Below, piece by piece: positions 1 to 5,942 of a DNA stretch of 48,796 bases. A program made the translations under genes and the position numbers. The notes under the pieces were generated by a model. That model had not been told where the DNA came from, searched no databases, and saw only the letters and a program-made list of their open reading frames with translations. Every line of letters begins with the position of its first letter. The first letter of the stretch is position 1. Source of the stretch: a virus; the IMG/VR virus record IMGVR_UViG_3300027714_002787, positions 1 through 48,796 of that record; one strand, written 5' to 3'.

Positions 1-51
1 TTGTTGTTCCATATACTCAAGATACTGTAAGTGATTGATAATCAGCATACA

Positions 52-79
52 TAAGATATCTTAATTTACCTGGTAAATT
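52..79. repeat. Two abutting palindromes (operator-like)
   Basis: TAAGATATCTTA at 52-63 is a perfect 12-bp palindrome. It shares one base with AATTTACC-T-GGTAAATT at 63-79, a perfect inverted repeat of 8-bp arms around one central base. Such symmetric sites usually bind dimeric regulators. Which protein would bind is unknown. Confidence 0.55.
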
Positions 80-119
80 GGTGATATGTTTATGTGTTTG
101 GGGTGTCGATGGGGTACTA

Positions 120-139
120 AGAGACATCTCTTTGTCTCT
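120..139. repeat. Inverted repeat / small hairpin
   Basis: Arms AGAGACA (120-126) and TGTCTCT (133-139) are perfect reverse complements around a 6-base loop. No T-tract follows, so it is not a typical terminator. Confidence 0.5.
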
Positions 140-187
140 ATTAATTCTCTTTAAGTTTATAATGTGGGGAGTATTGGGGAATCCGTA

Positions 188-209
188 GTCATTAAGGAGT
201 CATTAAGGA
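188..209. repeat. 11-bp tandem repeat
   Basis: GTCATTAAGGA is repeated twice head to tail at 188-198 and 199-209. It lies outside any gene. Confidence 0.6.
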
Positions 210-242
210 GTAAGTAATGCGTGTAACGAGGGAACAGTAGGG

Positions 243-285
243 GTGTGCATGGGGCTGAGACTGGCAGTGTGCATGGGGCTGAGAC
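243..285. repeat. 19-bp direct repeats, iteron-like
   Basis: GTGTGCATGGGGCTGAGAC occurs at 243-261 and again at 267-285, separated by 5 bases. A diverged copy (GTGTCGATGGGG, then GAGAC) lies at about 102-125. Regular spacing of G-rich direct repeats in non-coding DNA is typical of binding-site arrays such as iterons. Function is inferred only. Confidence 0.6.
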
Positions 286-420
286 AAAAAGACGGATTTA
301 AATCAATGAAAATTTAGCTTTTCCAGAAAACTTTTGAAAAAAATATTCGTTTCCTGAGAGGGGGTGCTGTGCGTATGACATATAATAACCCTCAACCCCG
401 AGACGTCTAAAAAAATTTTT

Positions 421-428
421 TATCTTTG
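421..428 (+). promoter_or_regulatory. Bacteroidetes-type -7 promoter element
   Basis: TATCTTTG matches the Bacteroidetes -7 consensus TAnnTTTG. It follows an A/T tract and lies 15 bases before the first ATG at 443. No clear -33 TTG partner is visible. Confidence 0.65.
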
Positions 429-442
429 CTAAAATAAACACT

Positions 443-490
443 ATGAAAAAGAAAACTAAAAAGAAAGTAAAAACAACAAAAGGATATTAA
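443..490 (+). CDS. Short lysine-rich peptide, possible leader
   Basis: Open frame of 15 codons, MKKKTKKKVKTTKGY, starting 15 bases after a TATCTTTG promoter element and ending one base before the next ATG at 492. Tight coupling and first position in the transcript suggest a translated leader or micro-gene. It is very short and compositionally simple, so it may be spurious. No function is proposed. Confidence 0.35.
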   Translation: MKKKTKKKVKTTKGY

Positions 491-491
491 T

Positions 492-719
492 ATGAAAAAA
501 ATGACAAACCCATTTATAGGCTCTGACAATGTAGACGGCTTATATGTAAAGGACGGTAGACTAATGAATGAACGTGAGGACGGTGAGACTGGTATAGCAC
601 AGGCTTCTCGTTATAGAAAGCAAATGAAAAAACAATACAAGATTGATTGTATAGCGGACGGTATTGAGCGTGCTGAGATGAGAAAAAAAATGGATCGTTT
701 CGATAAATACGATTACTAA
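492..719 (+). CDS. Hypothetical charged protein, 75 aa
   Basis: A 75-aa highly charged protein that I do not recognise. The N-terminal half contains an acidic stretch (NEREDGETG); the C-terminal half is rich in Lys, Arg and Met and likely helical (EMRKKMDRFDKYDY at the end). No membrane segment, Cys motif or signal peptide. It forms a separate small transcription unit with the 15-aa leader, bounded by the promoter at 421-428 and the terminator at 744-786. This suggests independent, perhaps early, expression, which is an inference. The start follows the 443-490 stop by one base. Confidence 0.65.
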   Translation: MKKMTNPFIGSDNVDGLYVKDGRLMNEREDGETGIAQASRYRKQMKKQYKIDCIADGIERAEMRKKMDRFDKYDY

Positions 720-743
720 ATAATTTATTTGTTGACTGTTGAG

Positions 744-786
744 AAGGGGTTGGATGCATTGATTTGATGTTCACCCCCTTTTTTTT
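744..786 (+). terminator. Intrinsic terminator after the 75-aa gene
   Basis: AAGGGG at 744-749 pairs with CCCCTT at 775-780, followed by a T run through 786. The loop is long (about 25 bases), so folding strength is moderate. Confidence 0.6.
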
Positions 787-792
787 ATATCC

Positions 793-987
793 ATGACAAG
801 AACCTGTCATACTCATGATAGCTTAAAAACAAACTCGTCATAGCCTAACTAATTGGTTTCTATTCTTTTATATTTATTTATGACAAGATGACAAGAATAA
901 AGTAGTTATTCTATAAAGAAAAGTATAAAGAAGAGTAGTGTATATATATATATATAAATAGAAAACTTTTTTTTATCATATTGTCAT
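793..987. repeat. ATGACAAG motif array
   Basis: ATGACAAG occurs at 793-800 and twice in tandem at 880-887 and 888-895. Reverse-strand versions are TGTCAT at 805-810, CTCGTCAT at 834-841 (one mismatch) and TTGTCAT at 981-987. The first pair forms a perfect 6-bp inverted repeat (793-798 with 805-810). The array lies between a terminator and the groEL promoter, which suggests binding sites for a regulator or a replication protein. Confidence 0.55.
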
Positions 988-1028
988 ATTATATTTTAAA
1001 TATAATTCTTTACTTTATTTTATTTTAT

Positions 1029-1036
1029 TATCTTTG
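1029..1036 (+). promoter_or_regulatory. groEL promoter -7 element
   Basis: TATCTTTG follows TTTTATTA and lies 33 bases before the groEL ATG. No TTG element is seen at the usual -33 distance; the upstream DNA is nearly pure A/T. Confidence 0.7.
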
Positions 1037-1068
1037 CAGCAAATTAAATCAATTTAAATTCTATTACA

Positions 1069-2649
1069 ATGCAAGAACAGGGATACGTACCTAAGGACCT
1101 TCACTTCGATGAGTCTGCTCGTGAAAAACTAATATCGGGAATCTCCAAAATATCTAATGCAGTTAAGAGTACTCTTGGGCCACAAGGGCAGACAGTGCTT
1201 ATTGAATCTACAGAACATACTCAAGGATTAACAGTAACTAAAGATGGTGTTACTGTAGCTAAGAGTATATTCCTTATTGATCCTGTAGAGAACTTAGCGG
1301 TTAGGATGATGAAGCAAGCTTCGGAGAAGACGGCTAACACCGCAGGTGATGGAACCACTACAGCAATTGTTTTGACTGAGGCATTAGTAAAGGCTGGTCA
1401 GAAGTATATTAGTAAAAAGGATAATACTATCCAGGTTGTTAGAGAGATTAGAGCTGCAGGGGATAAGCTATTAGAAAGAATTAAAAAAGAGTCAAGAGAG
1501 GTAACTGACGAAATGCTTGTAGATATTGCAACTATCTCTGCAAATAACGACAAGGAGATTGGCGATATCATTGCTAAGGCATACAAAGAGGTTGGTAGAG
1601 ATGGTATAGTTACTGTAGAGAGATCTCAAACTGATAAGACATATGCTGAGGTCACTAATGGTATAAAGGTTGATAGAGGGTATACTTCTACAATGTTCAT
1701 TAATGACCAAAGAAAAGACGAGTGTATTTTGGAAGGGGTTAAGGTTCTCTTATGCGATACTGAGATTACTAATATCCTGCAAATTGAGAATATACTTAAA
1801 CCAATTATTAATTCTGGTGACAAATTACTGATCATAGGTAACTGTTCTACTAATGTTATTAATACTTTAGCTGCAAATGTGCAGCGTAATGGGTTAAAGT
1901 TCTGTAATATTATGGTACCATCCTTTGGATACAAGGCTCACGAGCTAATGCAAGACATCGCATTCTCTGTAGGAGCTAAATATTTTTCAGAACAAACAGG
2001 AGATGACTTATCTTTAATCAGAATGGAGGACTTAGGTATAGCTGATAAAGTTATAGTAGGTAAAGACTCTACCATTATTATTAAGGATGGTGAGATTACT
2101 AAGGAAATAGAGGATCGTGTAGAAGAGCTTAGAGTGCAGCAAACAACTTTAACAGCAAAACATGAGCGTGAGTTTGTGAATGAGCGTATAGCGTCCTTAA
2201 TTGGAGGTATAGGCTGTATTCAAGTAGGTGCTACATCAGACATTGAGCAAAAAGAAAAATTCGACAGAGTCGATGACTCTGTCTGTGCAGTGCGTTCCGC
2301 ACTACAGGAAGGAATTGTAGCGGGAGGTGGGTTGTTATTATCTACTTTAGCTAAAGAGTTTAAGGGAGATAGTGCATGTGATAGAATATTAAAGGAAACT
2401 TTAGAAGCACCTATAGCACAGATATTAAAAAATGCAGGATTAGATGTTACTAAAATATATACTAAAGCATTAAAAGAAAATGAAGGTTATAATGTGGTTA
2501 CTGGTGAATTTGGGGATATGTTTGAGATGGGTGTTATTGATCCTGCTAAGGTTACAATACAAGCCCTATCTAACGCAATCAGCGTTGCAACCACAATACT
2601 TACTACGAACGCTATTATTACTCATGCAAGAATTCATACCGATGCTTAA
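1069..2649 (+). CDS. groEL: Chaperonin GroEL, 60-kDa family
   Basis: Group I chaperonin of 526 aa; cellular GroEL is about 545 aa. It would form the ATP-driven ring that folds proteins together with GroES. Visible hallmarks are TLGPQG (residues 36-41), TKDGVTVAK with Asp59 (matching the ATPase Asp52 of E. coli), AGDGTTTA (92-99, Asp94 at the Asp87 position), SANND, and RVDDSV with Asp403 (matching catalytic Asp398) followed by GIVAGGG (415-421). The ATP site therefore looks intact. The C-terminus ends THARIHTDA and lacks the Gly-Gly-Met tail of bacterial GroEL. The apical region (GYTSTMFINDQRKDE) is divergent. It has its own promoter and repeat-rich leader, and groES follows closely. Phage GroELs are known, for example in Pseudomonas phage EL. 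Confidence 0.97.
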   Translation: MQEQGYVPKDLHFDESAREKLISGISKISNAVKSTLGPQGQTVLIESTEHTQGLTVTKDGVTVAKSIFLIDPVENLAVRMMKQASEKTANTAGDGTTTAIVLTEALVKAGQKYISKKDNTIQVVREIRAAGDKLLERIKKESREVTDEMLVDIATISANNDKEIGDIIAKAYKEVGRDGIVTVERSQTDKTYAEVTNGIKVDRGYTSTMFINDQRKDECILEGVKVLLCDTEITNILQIENILKPIINSGDKLLIIGNCSTNVINTLAANVQRNGLKFCNIMVPSFGYKAHELMQDIAFSVGAKYFSEQTGDDLSLIRMEDLGIADKVIVGKDSTIIIKDGEITKEIEDRVEELRVQQTTLTAKHEREFVNERIASLIGGIGCIQVGATSDIEQKEKFDRVDDSVCAVRSALQEGIVAGGGLLLSTLAKEFKGDSACDRILKETLEAPIAQILKNAGLDVTKIYTKALKENEGYNVVTGEFGDMFEMGVIDPAKVTIQALSNAISVATTILTTNAIITHARIHTDA

Positions 2650-2734
2650 GTTTTTAAAAAGTTTATTTACTTTAAAGGAGAGTGGAAACCAAAGATTATT
2701 AAGAAAAATAAAAGAATATGAAACCAATAGGTAA
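2642..2734 (+). CDS. Possible 30-aa peptide bridging groEL and groES
   Basis: Open frame MLKFLKSLFTLKESGNQRLL, 30 aa in all and ending YETNR. It begins inside the last codons of groEL (8-base overlap) and ends 17 bases inside groES. Start-stop overlaps on both sides and an amphipathic, basic sequence fit a translation-coupling micro-gene. However, it could simply be spacer that happens to be open. No homologue is recognised. Confidence 0.3.
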   Translation: MLKFLKSLFTLKESGNQRLLRKIKEYETNR

Positions 2735-2975
2735 GTACATTGTAATTAAAATGATTAAAGAAGAGCTTAGAACTGAGTCTGGTCTTTTATTGTCTGCTCA
2801 AGATGCTTCAGAGTTTAGGTATAAAAAAGGAGAAGTAATTAAGGAAGGTACTGATGTGAGTGTTATTACTACTGGAGATATAATTTACTATGATGCAGGA
2901 GCTGGTCATAATATGTTAATTGAAGAAAATCCTTACACCATTATTCAGGAGAGAGATGTCGTTGTTGTTTTATAA
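2718..2975 (+). CDS. groES: Co-chaperonin GroES (Cpn10)
   Basis: An 85-aa protein, slightly shorter than cellular GroES (about 95 aa). It has the Cpn10 pattern: N-terminal strand GKYIVIKM, a mobile-loop stretch (residues 15-30, ELRTESGLLLSAQDAS) whose LLL replaces the Ile-Val-Leu tripeptide that binds GroEL, then KKGEVIKEG, the TGDIIYYDAGAGH strand, and the final ERDVVVVL strand. It would cap the phage or host GroEL ring. It lies directly after groEL and probably shares its transcript. Its 3' end overlaps the convergent minus-strand regulator by 35 bases. Confidence 0.9.
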   Translation: MKPIGKYIVIKMIKEELRTESGLLLSAQDASEFRYKKGEVIKEGTDVSVITTGDIIYYDAGAGHNMLIEENPYTIIQERDVVVVL

Positions 2976-3414
2976 ATTCATTCATCTCTATAATCATATT
3001 TCTATAAACCTTATCCATATAAGAGGCATCATGTCTAAATAAAGGATTTGCCCTTGGTGTCTCACCAATCTCCTCTCCGTTAAGTTTCTTGTATATAGTA
3101 TTTATAAGTCGCTTACCCTTATATGATAACTCATATAGAGTTGTTTCATTACCCTGTCTCTTTCTCCAAACATGTATCCATCCTTCTTTAAGGAGCTCAT
3201 GAAACCTGGACTCATCCCAAGACATACACTCTTCAAACTCTTTAAACTTTGTTTTATTGAATATTTGTTCGCTGTATAGAAAGAATAACATGTCTATAGC
3301 GGGAGTTCCGACTTTGTATTTGGCTTTAGCCCAATACCTTATCACCCTCCAGTACTTCATGTAATCATGAGAGGGTTGAACTCTATCATAATTCTTACGT
3401 ATTATATTAGCCAT
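2941..3414 (-). CDS. Winged-helix DNA-binding protein, probable transcription regulator
   Basis: A 157-aa protein and the only substantial minus-strand gene before the right end. Residues 37-112 look like a winged helix of the PadR/MarR kind: helices around TPAIDMLFFLYSEQ and WDESRFHELLKEGWI, a basic wing (WRKRQGNETTLYELSYKG), then a long helix (KRLINTIYKKLNG). The C-terminus (NPLFRHDASYMDKVYRNMII) is a motif I associate with phage proteins of this type. I chose the ATG at 3414 rather than a start at 3444, because a minus-strand TACTTTTG promoter element at 3442-3449 would place the transcript start beyond 3444. It diverges from the virion operon and converges on groES, so it could regulate either. 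Confidence 0.75.
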   Translation of the reverse strand: MANIIRKNYDRVQPSHDYMKYWRVIRYWAKAKYKVGTPAIDMLFFLYSEQIFNKTKFKEFEECMSWDESRFHELLKEGWIHVWRKRQGNETTLYELSYKGKRLINTIYKKLNGEEIGETPRANPLFRHDASYMDKVYRNMIIEMNEFIKQQRHLSPE

Positions 3415-3427
3415 TAAATTTAATTTG

Positions 3428-3435
3428 TATCTTTG
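3428..3435 (+). promoter_or_regulatory. TATCTTTG element, upstream copy
   Basis: A perfect TATCTTTG sits 37 bases upstream of the second copy at 3465-3472. It could be a tandem rightward promoter for the virion operon. It overlaps the 5' leader of the divergent regulator gene, giving a possible site of interference. Confidence 0.45.
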
Positions 3436-3441
3436 CAATAC

Positions 3442-3449
3442 CAAAAGTA
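3442..3449 (-). promoter_or_regulatory. Promoter element for the winged-helix gene
   Basis: On the minus strand the sequence reads TACTTTTG, matching TAnnTTTG. A TTTG lies about 24 bases upstream near 3474-3477, slightly far for a -33 element. The ATG at 3414 follows by 27 bases. Confidence 0.5.
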
Positions 3450-3464
3450 GTAAATAAATATTAT

Positions 3465-3472
3465 TATCTTTG
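3465..3472 (+). promoter_or_regulatory. Virion operon promoter -7 element
   Basis: TATCTTTG within TATTATTATCTTTGTCAAAA, 22 bases before the ATG at 3495. It matches the repeated phage promoter block found before six other genes. Confidence 0.7.
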
Positions 3473-3494
3473 TCAAAATATTAAAAAATAAATT

Positions 3495-4049
3495 ATGCCA
3501 GATAAAGTAAAGAAAACTGTAGTTAAAAGAAAAAACAGAGTAACCGCTGTAAAAAATGCAGACGGAACTACCACTAAGACAAGAGTTCGTAGAGATGGTA
3601 CTACTAAGAAAGTAAAGACTTATAAAGGTAAAAAAACGGTTGCATCTAAAGTTGTTAAATATAGAAAGGATGGTTCTAAGAAAAAAGTAGTAACAAGACC
3701 TGGAGATAAAACAGGTACAGTTGTTAAAACTTTTAATAAGAAAGGAAAGAAAACTGGCTCTTATAACAAAAAGAAAAATTTAAAAGATAATATAAAGGGT
3801 TTAGGGGTTGCTGCTAAAGCAGTATTGACTACTGGAGCTTTAGCTTCTGCTGGAGCTTTAGTTCCCGCTGTACAATTATTGGGTGGTGCAACTGCTACTT
3901 CAGCCGCAGGTTTACTTGGAAGAGGAGCTGTAAATAAACTTAAAAAATTAAAACCAAAGAAAGCTATGCAAAATGCAGCTAATTGGATTAAGAAAGGAGT
4001 TAAGAATAAAATTCAAACAGGTAATAGAAAAGGAAGAACTAAAAGATAA
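3495..4049 (+). CDS. Very basic protein with hydrophobic Gly/Ala segment, virion type
   Basis: A 184-aa protein with an extremely Lys/Arg/Thr-rich N-terminal 100 residues made of short imperfect repeats (DGTTTKTRVRRDGTTKK, RKDGSKKKVVTRPGDK). A hydrophobic Ala/Gly/Leu segment at about 103-142 (VAAKAVLTTGALASAGALV) and a basic tail follow. The composition suggests binding to packaged DNA or membrane contact during ejection; the role is inferred. It is the first gene of the rightward virion operon, and its stop overlaps the next start as TAATG. Confidence 0.75.
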   Translation: MPDKVKKTVVKRKNRVTAVKNADGTTTKTRVRRDGTTKKVKTYKGKKTVASKVVKYRKDGSKKKVVTRPGDKTGTVVKTFNKKGKKTGSYNKKKNLKDNIKGLGVAAKAVLTTGALASAGALVPAVQLLGGATATSAAGLLGRGAVNKLKKLKPKKAMQNAANWIKKGVKNKIQTGNRKGRTKR

Positions 4050-4246
4050 TGGCTGGTAGAACTAAAAAGAAATTTCCACAGATTAAAAAAGCTAACGAAG
4101 GTAAGTTTACTAAGTGGGCAATGAATAACGGATTTAAAGATGCGTGTAGTGGTGCTTCTGCTGTAATGAAAAATACAAGTAATTATTCTAAGTCAGTAGT
4201 AGAAATGGCAAACTATGCTAAGAACTTTGGATGTAAAACAAAATAA
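4049..4246 (+). CDS. Small basic virion-type protein, 65 aa
   Basis: Small basic protein with KKANEGKFTKWAMNNGFKD followed by YSKSVVEMANYAKNFG. The pattern (G-K-x-T near the start, aromatic helix, then 'xxANxAxNF') is one I associate with short proteins encoded by many tailed phages and large DNA viruses. No function is established as far as I know. Its start overlaps the preceding stop by one base (TAATG), so translation is probably coupled. Confidence 0.75.
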   Translation: MAGRTKKKFPQIKKANEGKFTKWAMNNGFKDACSGASAVMKNTSNYSKSVVEMANYAKNFGCKTK

Positions 4247-4247
4247 T

Positions 4248-4346
4248 ATGATTAAAGAAATTAAATGTAAATGGAACTCGTTATTGAATATATTAATGTT
4301 TGATACAGATAAATGCCCTTACAAAACCTGTACTTGTAAAAAGTAA
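4248..4346 (+). CDS. Tiny Cys-rich protein, 32 aa
   Basis: A 32-aa frame beginning MIKEIKCKWNSLLNIL and ending DKCPYKTCTCKK. Four cysteines, three clustered as CPYKTCTC, could bind a metal or form disulfides. It starts one base after the previous stop and ends two bases before the next start, fitting a real gene in this compact operon. It is unrecognised. Confidence 0.5.
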   Translation: MIKEIKCKWNSLLNILMFDTDKCPYKTCTCKK

Positions 4347-4348
4347 TT

Positions 4349-4531
4349 ATGAAAAGAACTCGAATAGAACCAAAATCAAAAGGCTTAGGAGATACTATAG
4401 AAAAATTTACCAGAGCTACAGGAGTAAAAAAAGTAGTAGACACAGTAGTAGAAGCAACAGGAAGTAAGGGATGCGGTTGTGGTGCAAGAAAAGATAATCT
4501 TAATAGAATGTTCCCTTACAAAAATAAATAA
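4349..4531 (+). CDS. Small conserved phage protein with GCGCGARK motif, 60 aa
   Basis: A 60-aa protein with GLGDTIEKFTRATGVKKVV near the N-terminus and GCGCGARKDNLNRMFPYKNK at the C-terminus. The pair of motifs ('GDTIxKxTxATGxKKxV' plus 'CGCxxRKxxLNxxFP') is recurrent in small phage proteins of Bacteroidetes phages, from memory. The Cys-Gly-Cys suggests metal binding. Function unknown; the context is structural or lysis. Confidence 0.75.
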   Translation: MKRTRIEPKSKGLGDTIEKFTRATGVKKVVDTVVEATGSKGCGCGARKDNLNRMFPYKNK

Positions 4532-4535
4532 AAAA

Positions 4536-5063
4536 ATGGCATATCAAAAATTACAAACCAGAGAAGCTTTAGCAGTAATAACATCAGATGATGTTCGTAT
4601 ACCTGATCCTAACACAGTTGTTGTATTAGATACGGCTACAGGAGCTACAGTAGGTGCAGCTGCATTTAATGTTGCAAATACATTAACAGATGTAGGTACT
4701 GAGTTTTTATCTGCAGGTATAAGCACAGGGGCTATTGTATATAACACTACAGCAGGAAAGGCATACCATGTTGTATCTGTGGATAGTAACACTCAGATTA
4801 CTTTATCTGGATCTACTGCAGGAGGTGCTACTGATTCATATAGTATTTATACTAAACCTACAATTGGATGTACTCTATTTGTTGGTACAACAGGTAATGT
4901 TAGAGTTCAGATGGCACAACAAAATGGAAACACTTCAACAGCAGCAACACCAGCTAATGAGGCGGTAACCTACAAAAATATTGCAGACGGATCTTTCTTG
5001 CCAATACAGGTAGTTAGGGTAGATGATAATACTACCGCTACTGATATTATAGCAATGTGGTAA
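4536..5063 (+). CDS. Beta-rich virion surface protein (decoration/head fibre type)
   Basis: A 175-aa protein starting MAYQKLQTREALAVITSDDV. An upstream in-frame start at 4479 overlaps the preceding gene and adds a sequence unlike the family, so ATG 4536 is preferred. The body is Thr/Ala/Gly-rich with alternating hydrophobic residues (TGAIVYNTTAGKAYHVVSVD; TQITLSGSTAGGATDSY), typical of beta-sandwich capsid decoration or head-fibre domains. It ends with 'PIQVVRVDDNTTATDIIAMW'. Proteins opening MAYQKLQ occur in crAss-like and flavophage structural modules by my recollection. Confidence 0.7.
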   Translation: MAYQKLQTREALAVITSDDVRIPDPNTVVVLDTATGATVGAAAFNVANTLTDVGTEFLSAGISTGAIVYNTTAGKAYHVVSVDSNTQITLSGSTAGGATDSYSIYTKPTIGCTLFVGTTGNVRVQMAQQNGNTSTAATPANEAVTYKNIADGSFLPIQVVRVDDNTTATDIIAMW

Positions 5064-5064
5064 T

Positions 5065-5130
5065 ATGAATTGGATACAAACAAGCACATTAATTGAAGAG
5101 ATAATATATATTTCTACTTCTACCAAATAA
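5065..5130 (+). CDS. Possible 21-aa peptide
   Basis: Frame MNWIQTSTLIEEIIYISTSTK follows the previous stop by one base and ends 3 bases before the next ATG. The spacing fits this operon, but the frame is short and unrecognised. Confidence 0.25.
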   Translation: MNWIQTSTLIEEIIYISTSTK

Positions 5131-5133
5131 AAA

Positions 5134-5289
5134 ATGACTAAAGAATTGAAAGATACAGTAGAAGTAATCGCTGCCAATGGAGGAGCGTTAGGATTAACAT
5201 TAGTACAGTGTAATGAAATGCTTCAATTTATTTCACTTACACTCGCAATAGGATTTACACTTTATAAGTTTATTAAGAAAACAAAGTAA
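5134..5289 (+). CDS. Small membrane protein, holin candidate
   Basis: A 51-aa protein: polar N-terminus (MTKELKDTVEVIAANGG), weakly hydrophobic stretch GALGLTLVQC, a clear membrane segment at about residues 30-46 (LQFISLTLAIGFTLYKF) and a basic tail IKKTK. It lies two bases before the M15 endolysin start, the classical holin position. A second holin-like gene at 6193-6600 competes for the role. Confidence 0.55.
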   Translation: MTKELKDTVEVIAANGGALGLTLVQCNEMLQFISLTLAIGFTLYKFIKKTK

Positions 5290-5291
5290 TC

Positions 5292-5657
5292 ATGAAATAT
5301 TTTACCTTACAGGAATTTGATTCCTCTGATAAGCCAGGCTCAGGTAAATATATGGATGATGATTTCTTAGAGATGTTAGATTGTGCTCGTGAAGAAGCAC
5401 AGATTCCTTTTAAAATTAATAGTGGGTTTCGTACTGAAGCTAAGAATAATGATATCTATAAGGGTTTAGGTAAGGATCCAGTTAGATCTTCTCATTTAAA
5501 AGGATATGCAGCGGATATACACTGCACTAATTCAAAACACAGATCAATAATAGTTAGAGCTTTAATTAATGTCGGTTATACAAGATTGGGGATTGCAAAA
5601 TCATTCATACATGTAGACAACGATCCTGATAAGTCTGACGCAATTTGGTTATATTAA
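5292..5657 (+). CDS. Endolysin, M15 family peptidase
   Basis: A 121-aa peptidase of the M15A/VanY-like group that cleaves peptide cross-links of peptidoglycan at host lysis. Zinc-site signature: SSHLKGYAADI with His68 and Asp75, and FIHVDND with His107. The GFRTEAKN loop (Arg47) is also typical. It is short, with only the catalytic domain and no cell-wall-binding domain or signal peptide, so it depends on a holin to reach the wall. Holin candidates lie on both sides. Confidence 0.9.
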   Translation: MKYFTLQEFDSSDKPGSGKYMDDDFLEMLDCAREEAQIPFKINSGFRTEAKNNDIYKGLGKDPVRSSHLKGYAADIHCTNSKHRSIIVRALINVGYTRLGIAKSFIHVDNDPDKSDAIWLY

Positions 5658-5658
5658 T

Positions 5659-5814
5659 ATGGCAACGAAAGGAAGAACAGGAAAAAAAGTATGTTGGGAG
5701 TATGGTAAGGGAAAATACTGTGGTATATTAATAGCAAGTAAAGAAACTTCTACTCATAGATACGCAAAAACAGAAAACGGAAAGATTAAGTCTTTACCTA
5801 AAAATAAAAAATAA
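5659..5814 (+). CDS. Small basic protein, 51 aa
   Basis: A 51-aa frame, MATKGRTGKKVCWEYGKGKY followed by CGILIASKETSTHRYAKTE and a lysine-rich end. Two cysteines flank a beta-like stretch. It starts one base after the endolysin stop and its stop overlaps the next ATG (TAATG). No known family is recognised. Confidence 0.55.
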   Translation: MATKGRTGKKVCWEYGKGKYCGILIASKETSTHRYAKTENGKIKSLPKNKK

Positions 5815-5942
5815 TGGCTAAGAAATTTAAGGTGCATAATATGTATAGCAAGAGTGGAATAAAGAAAGTTGCTAAAACTATGAAAGACCATTTAGCTTTA
5901 AAGAAAAAAGGTTATAATCATACTCCAAAGAAAAATAAGTAA
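5814..5942 (+). CDS. Small basic protein, 42 aa
   Basis: A 42-aa frame with MAKKFKVHNMYSKSGIKKVA, then a helical basic segment (KTMKDHLALKKKGYNHTPKK). Both ends overlap neighbours as TAATG, which strongly suggests real, coupled translation. Function unknown; it may bind DNA or be a minor virion component. Confidence 0.55.
   Translation: MAKKFKVHNMYSKSGIKKVAKTMKDHLALKKKGYNHTPKKNK

Larger units (their letters stand above)
1..442. other. Non-coding, G-run-rich left region
   Basis: No convincing gene lies here. A 12-codon open frame at 3-38 ending in TGA (VVPYTQDTVSD) could be the tail of a gene entering from the left, but this is weak. Runs of four or more G occur at 100-103, 111-114, 166-169, 176-179, 240-243, 251-254, 275-278 and 360-364, unusual for such AT-rich DNA. 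Palindromes and direct repeats listed separately fill 52-285. The region ends in a promoter and looks regulatory or origin-like; that role is inference. Confidence 0.6.
720..1068. other. Regulatory region upstream of groEL
   Basis: This 349-bp gap has no supported gene. It holds the terminator at 744-786, six ATGACAAG-like motifs between 793 and 987, an alternating TA tract near 940-957, a very A/T-rich stretch, and the groEL promoter element at 1029-1036. Confidence 0.65.

Noticed and set aside
3-38. Open frame ending VVPYTQDTVSD at the left edge
   Set aside because: Only 12 codons are visible and all three frames stop soon, so a partial gene cannot be supported.
514-816. 100-aa minus-strand frame opposite the 75-aa gene
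   Set aside because: It is antisense to a better supported gene, crosses its terminator, and has biased His/Ser/Phe composition typical of shadow frames.
940-957. Alternating TA tract as a functional element
   Set aside because: It is a simple repeat in very A/T-rich DNA and shows no further pattern.
2480-2734. 84-aa forward frame overlapping the end of groEL
   Set aside because: Most of it is the alternative frame of conserved groEL sequence; only the final 30-aa part (from ATG 2642) could be a gene and is listed separately.
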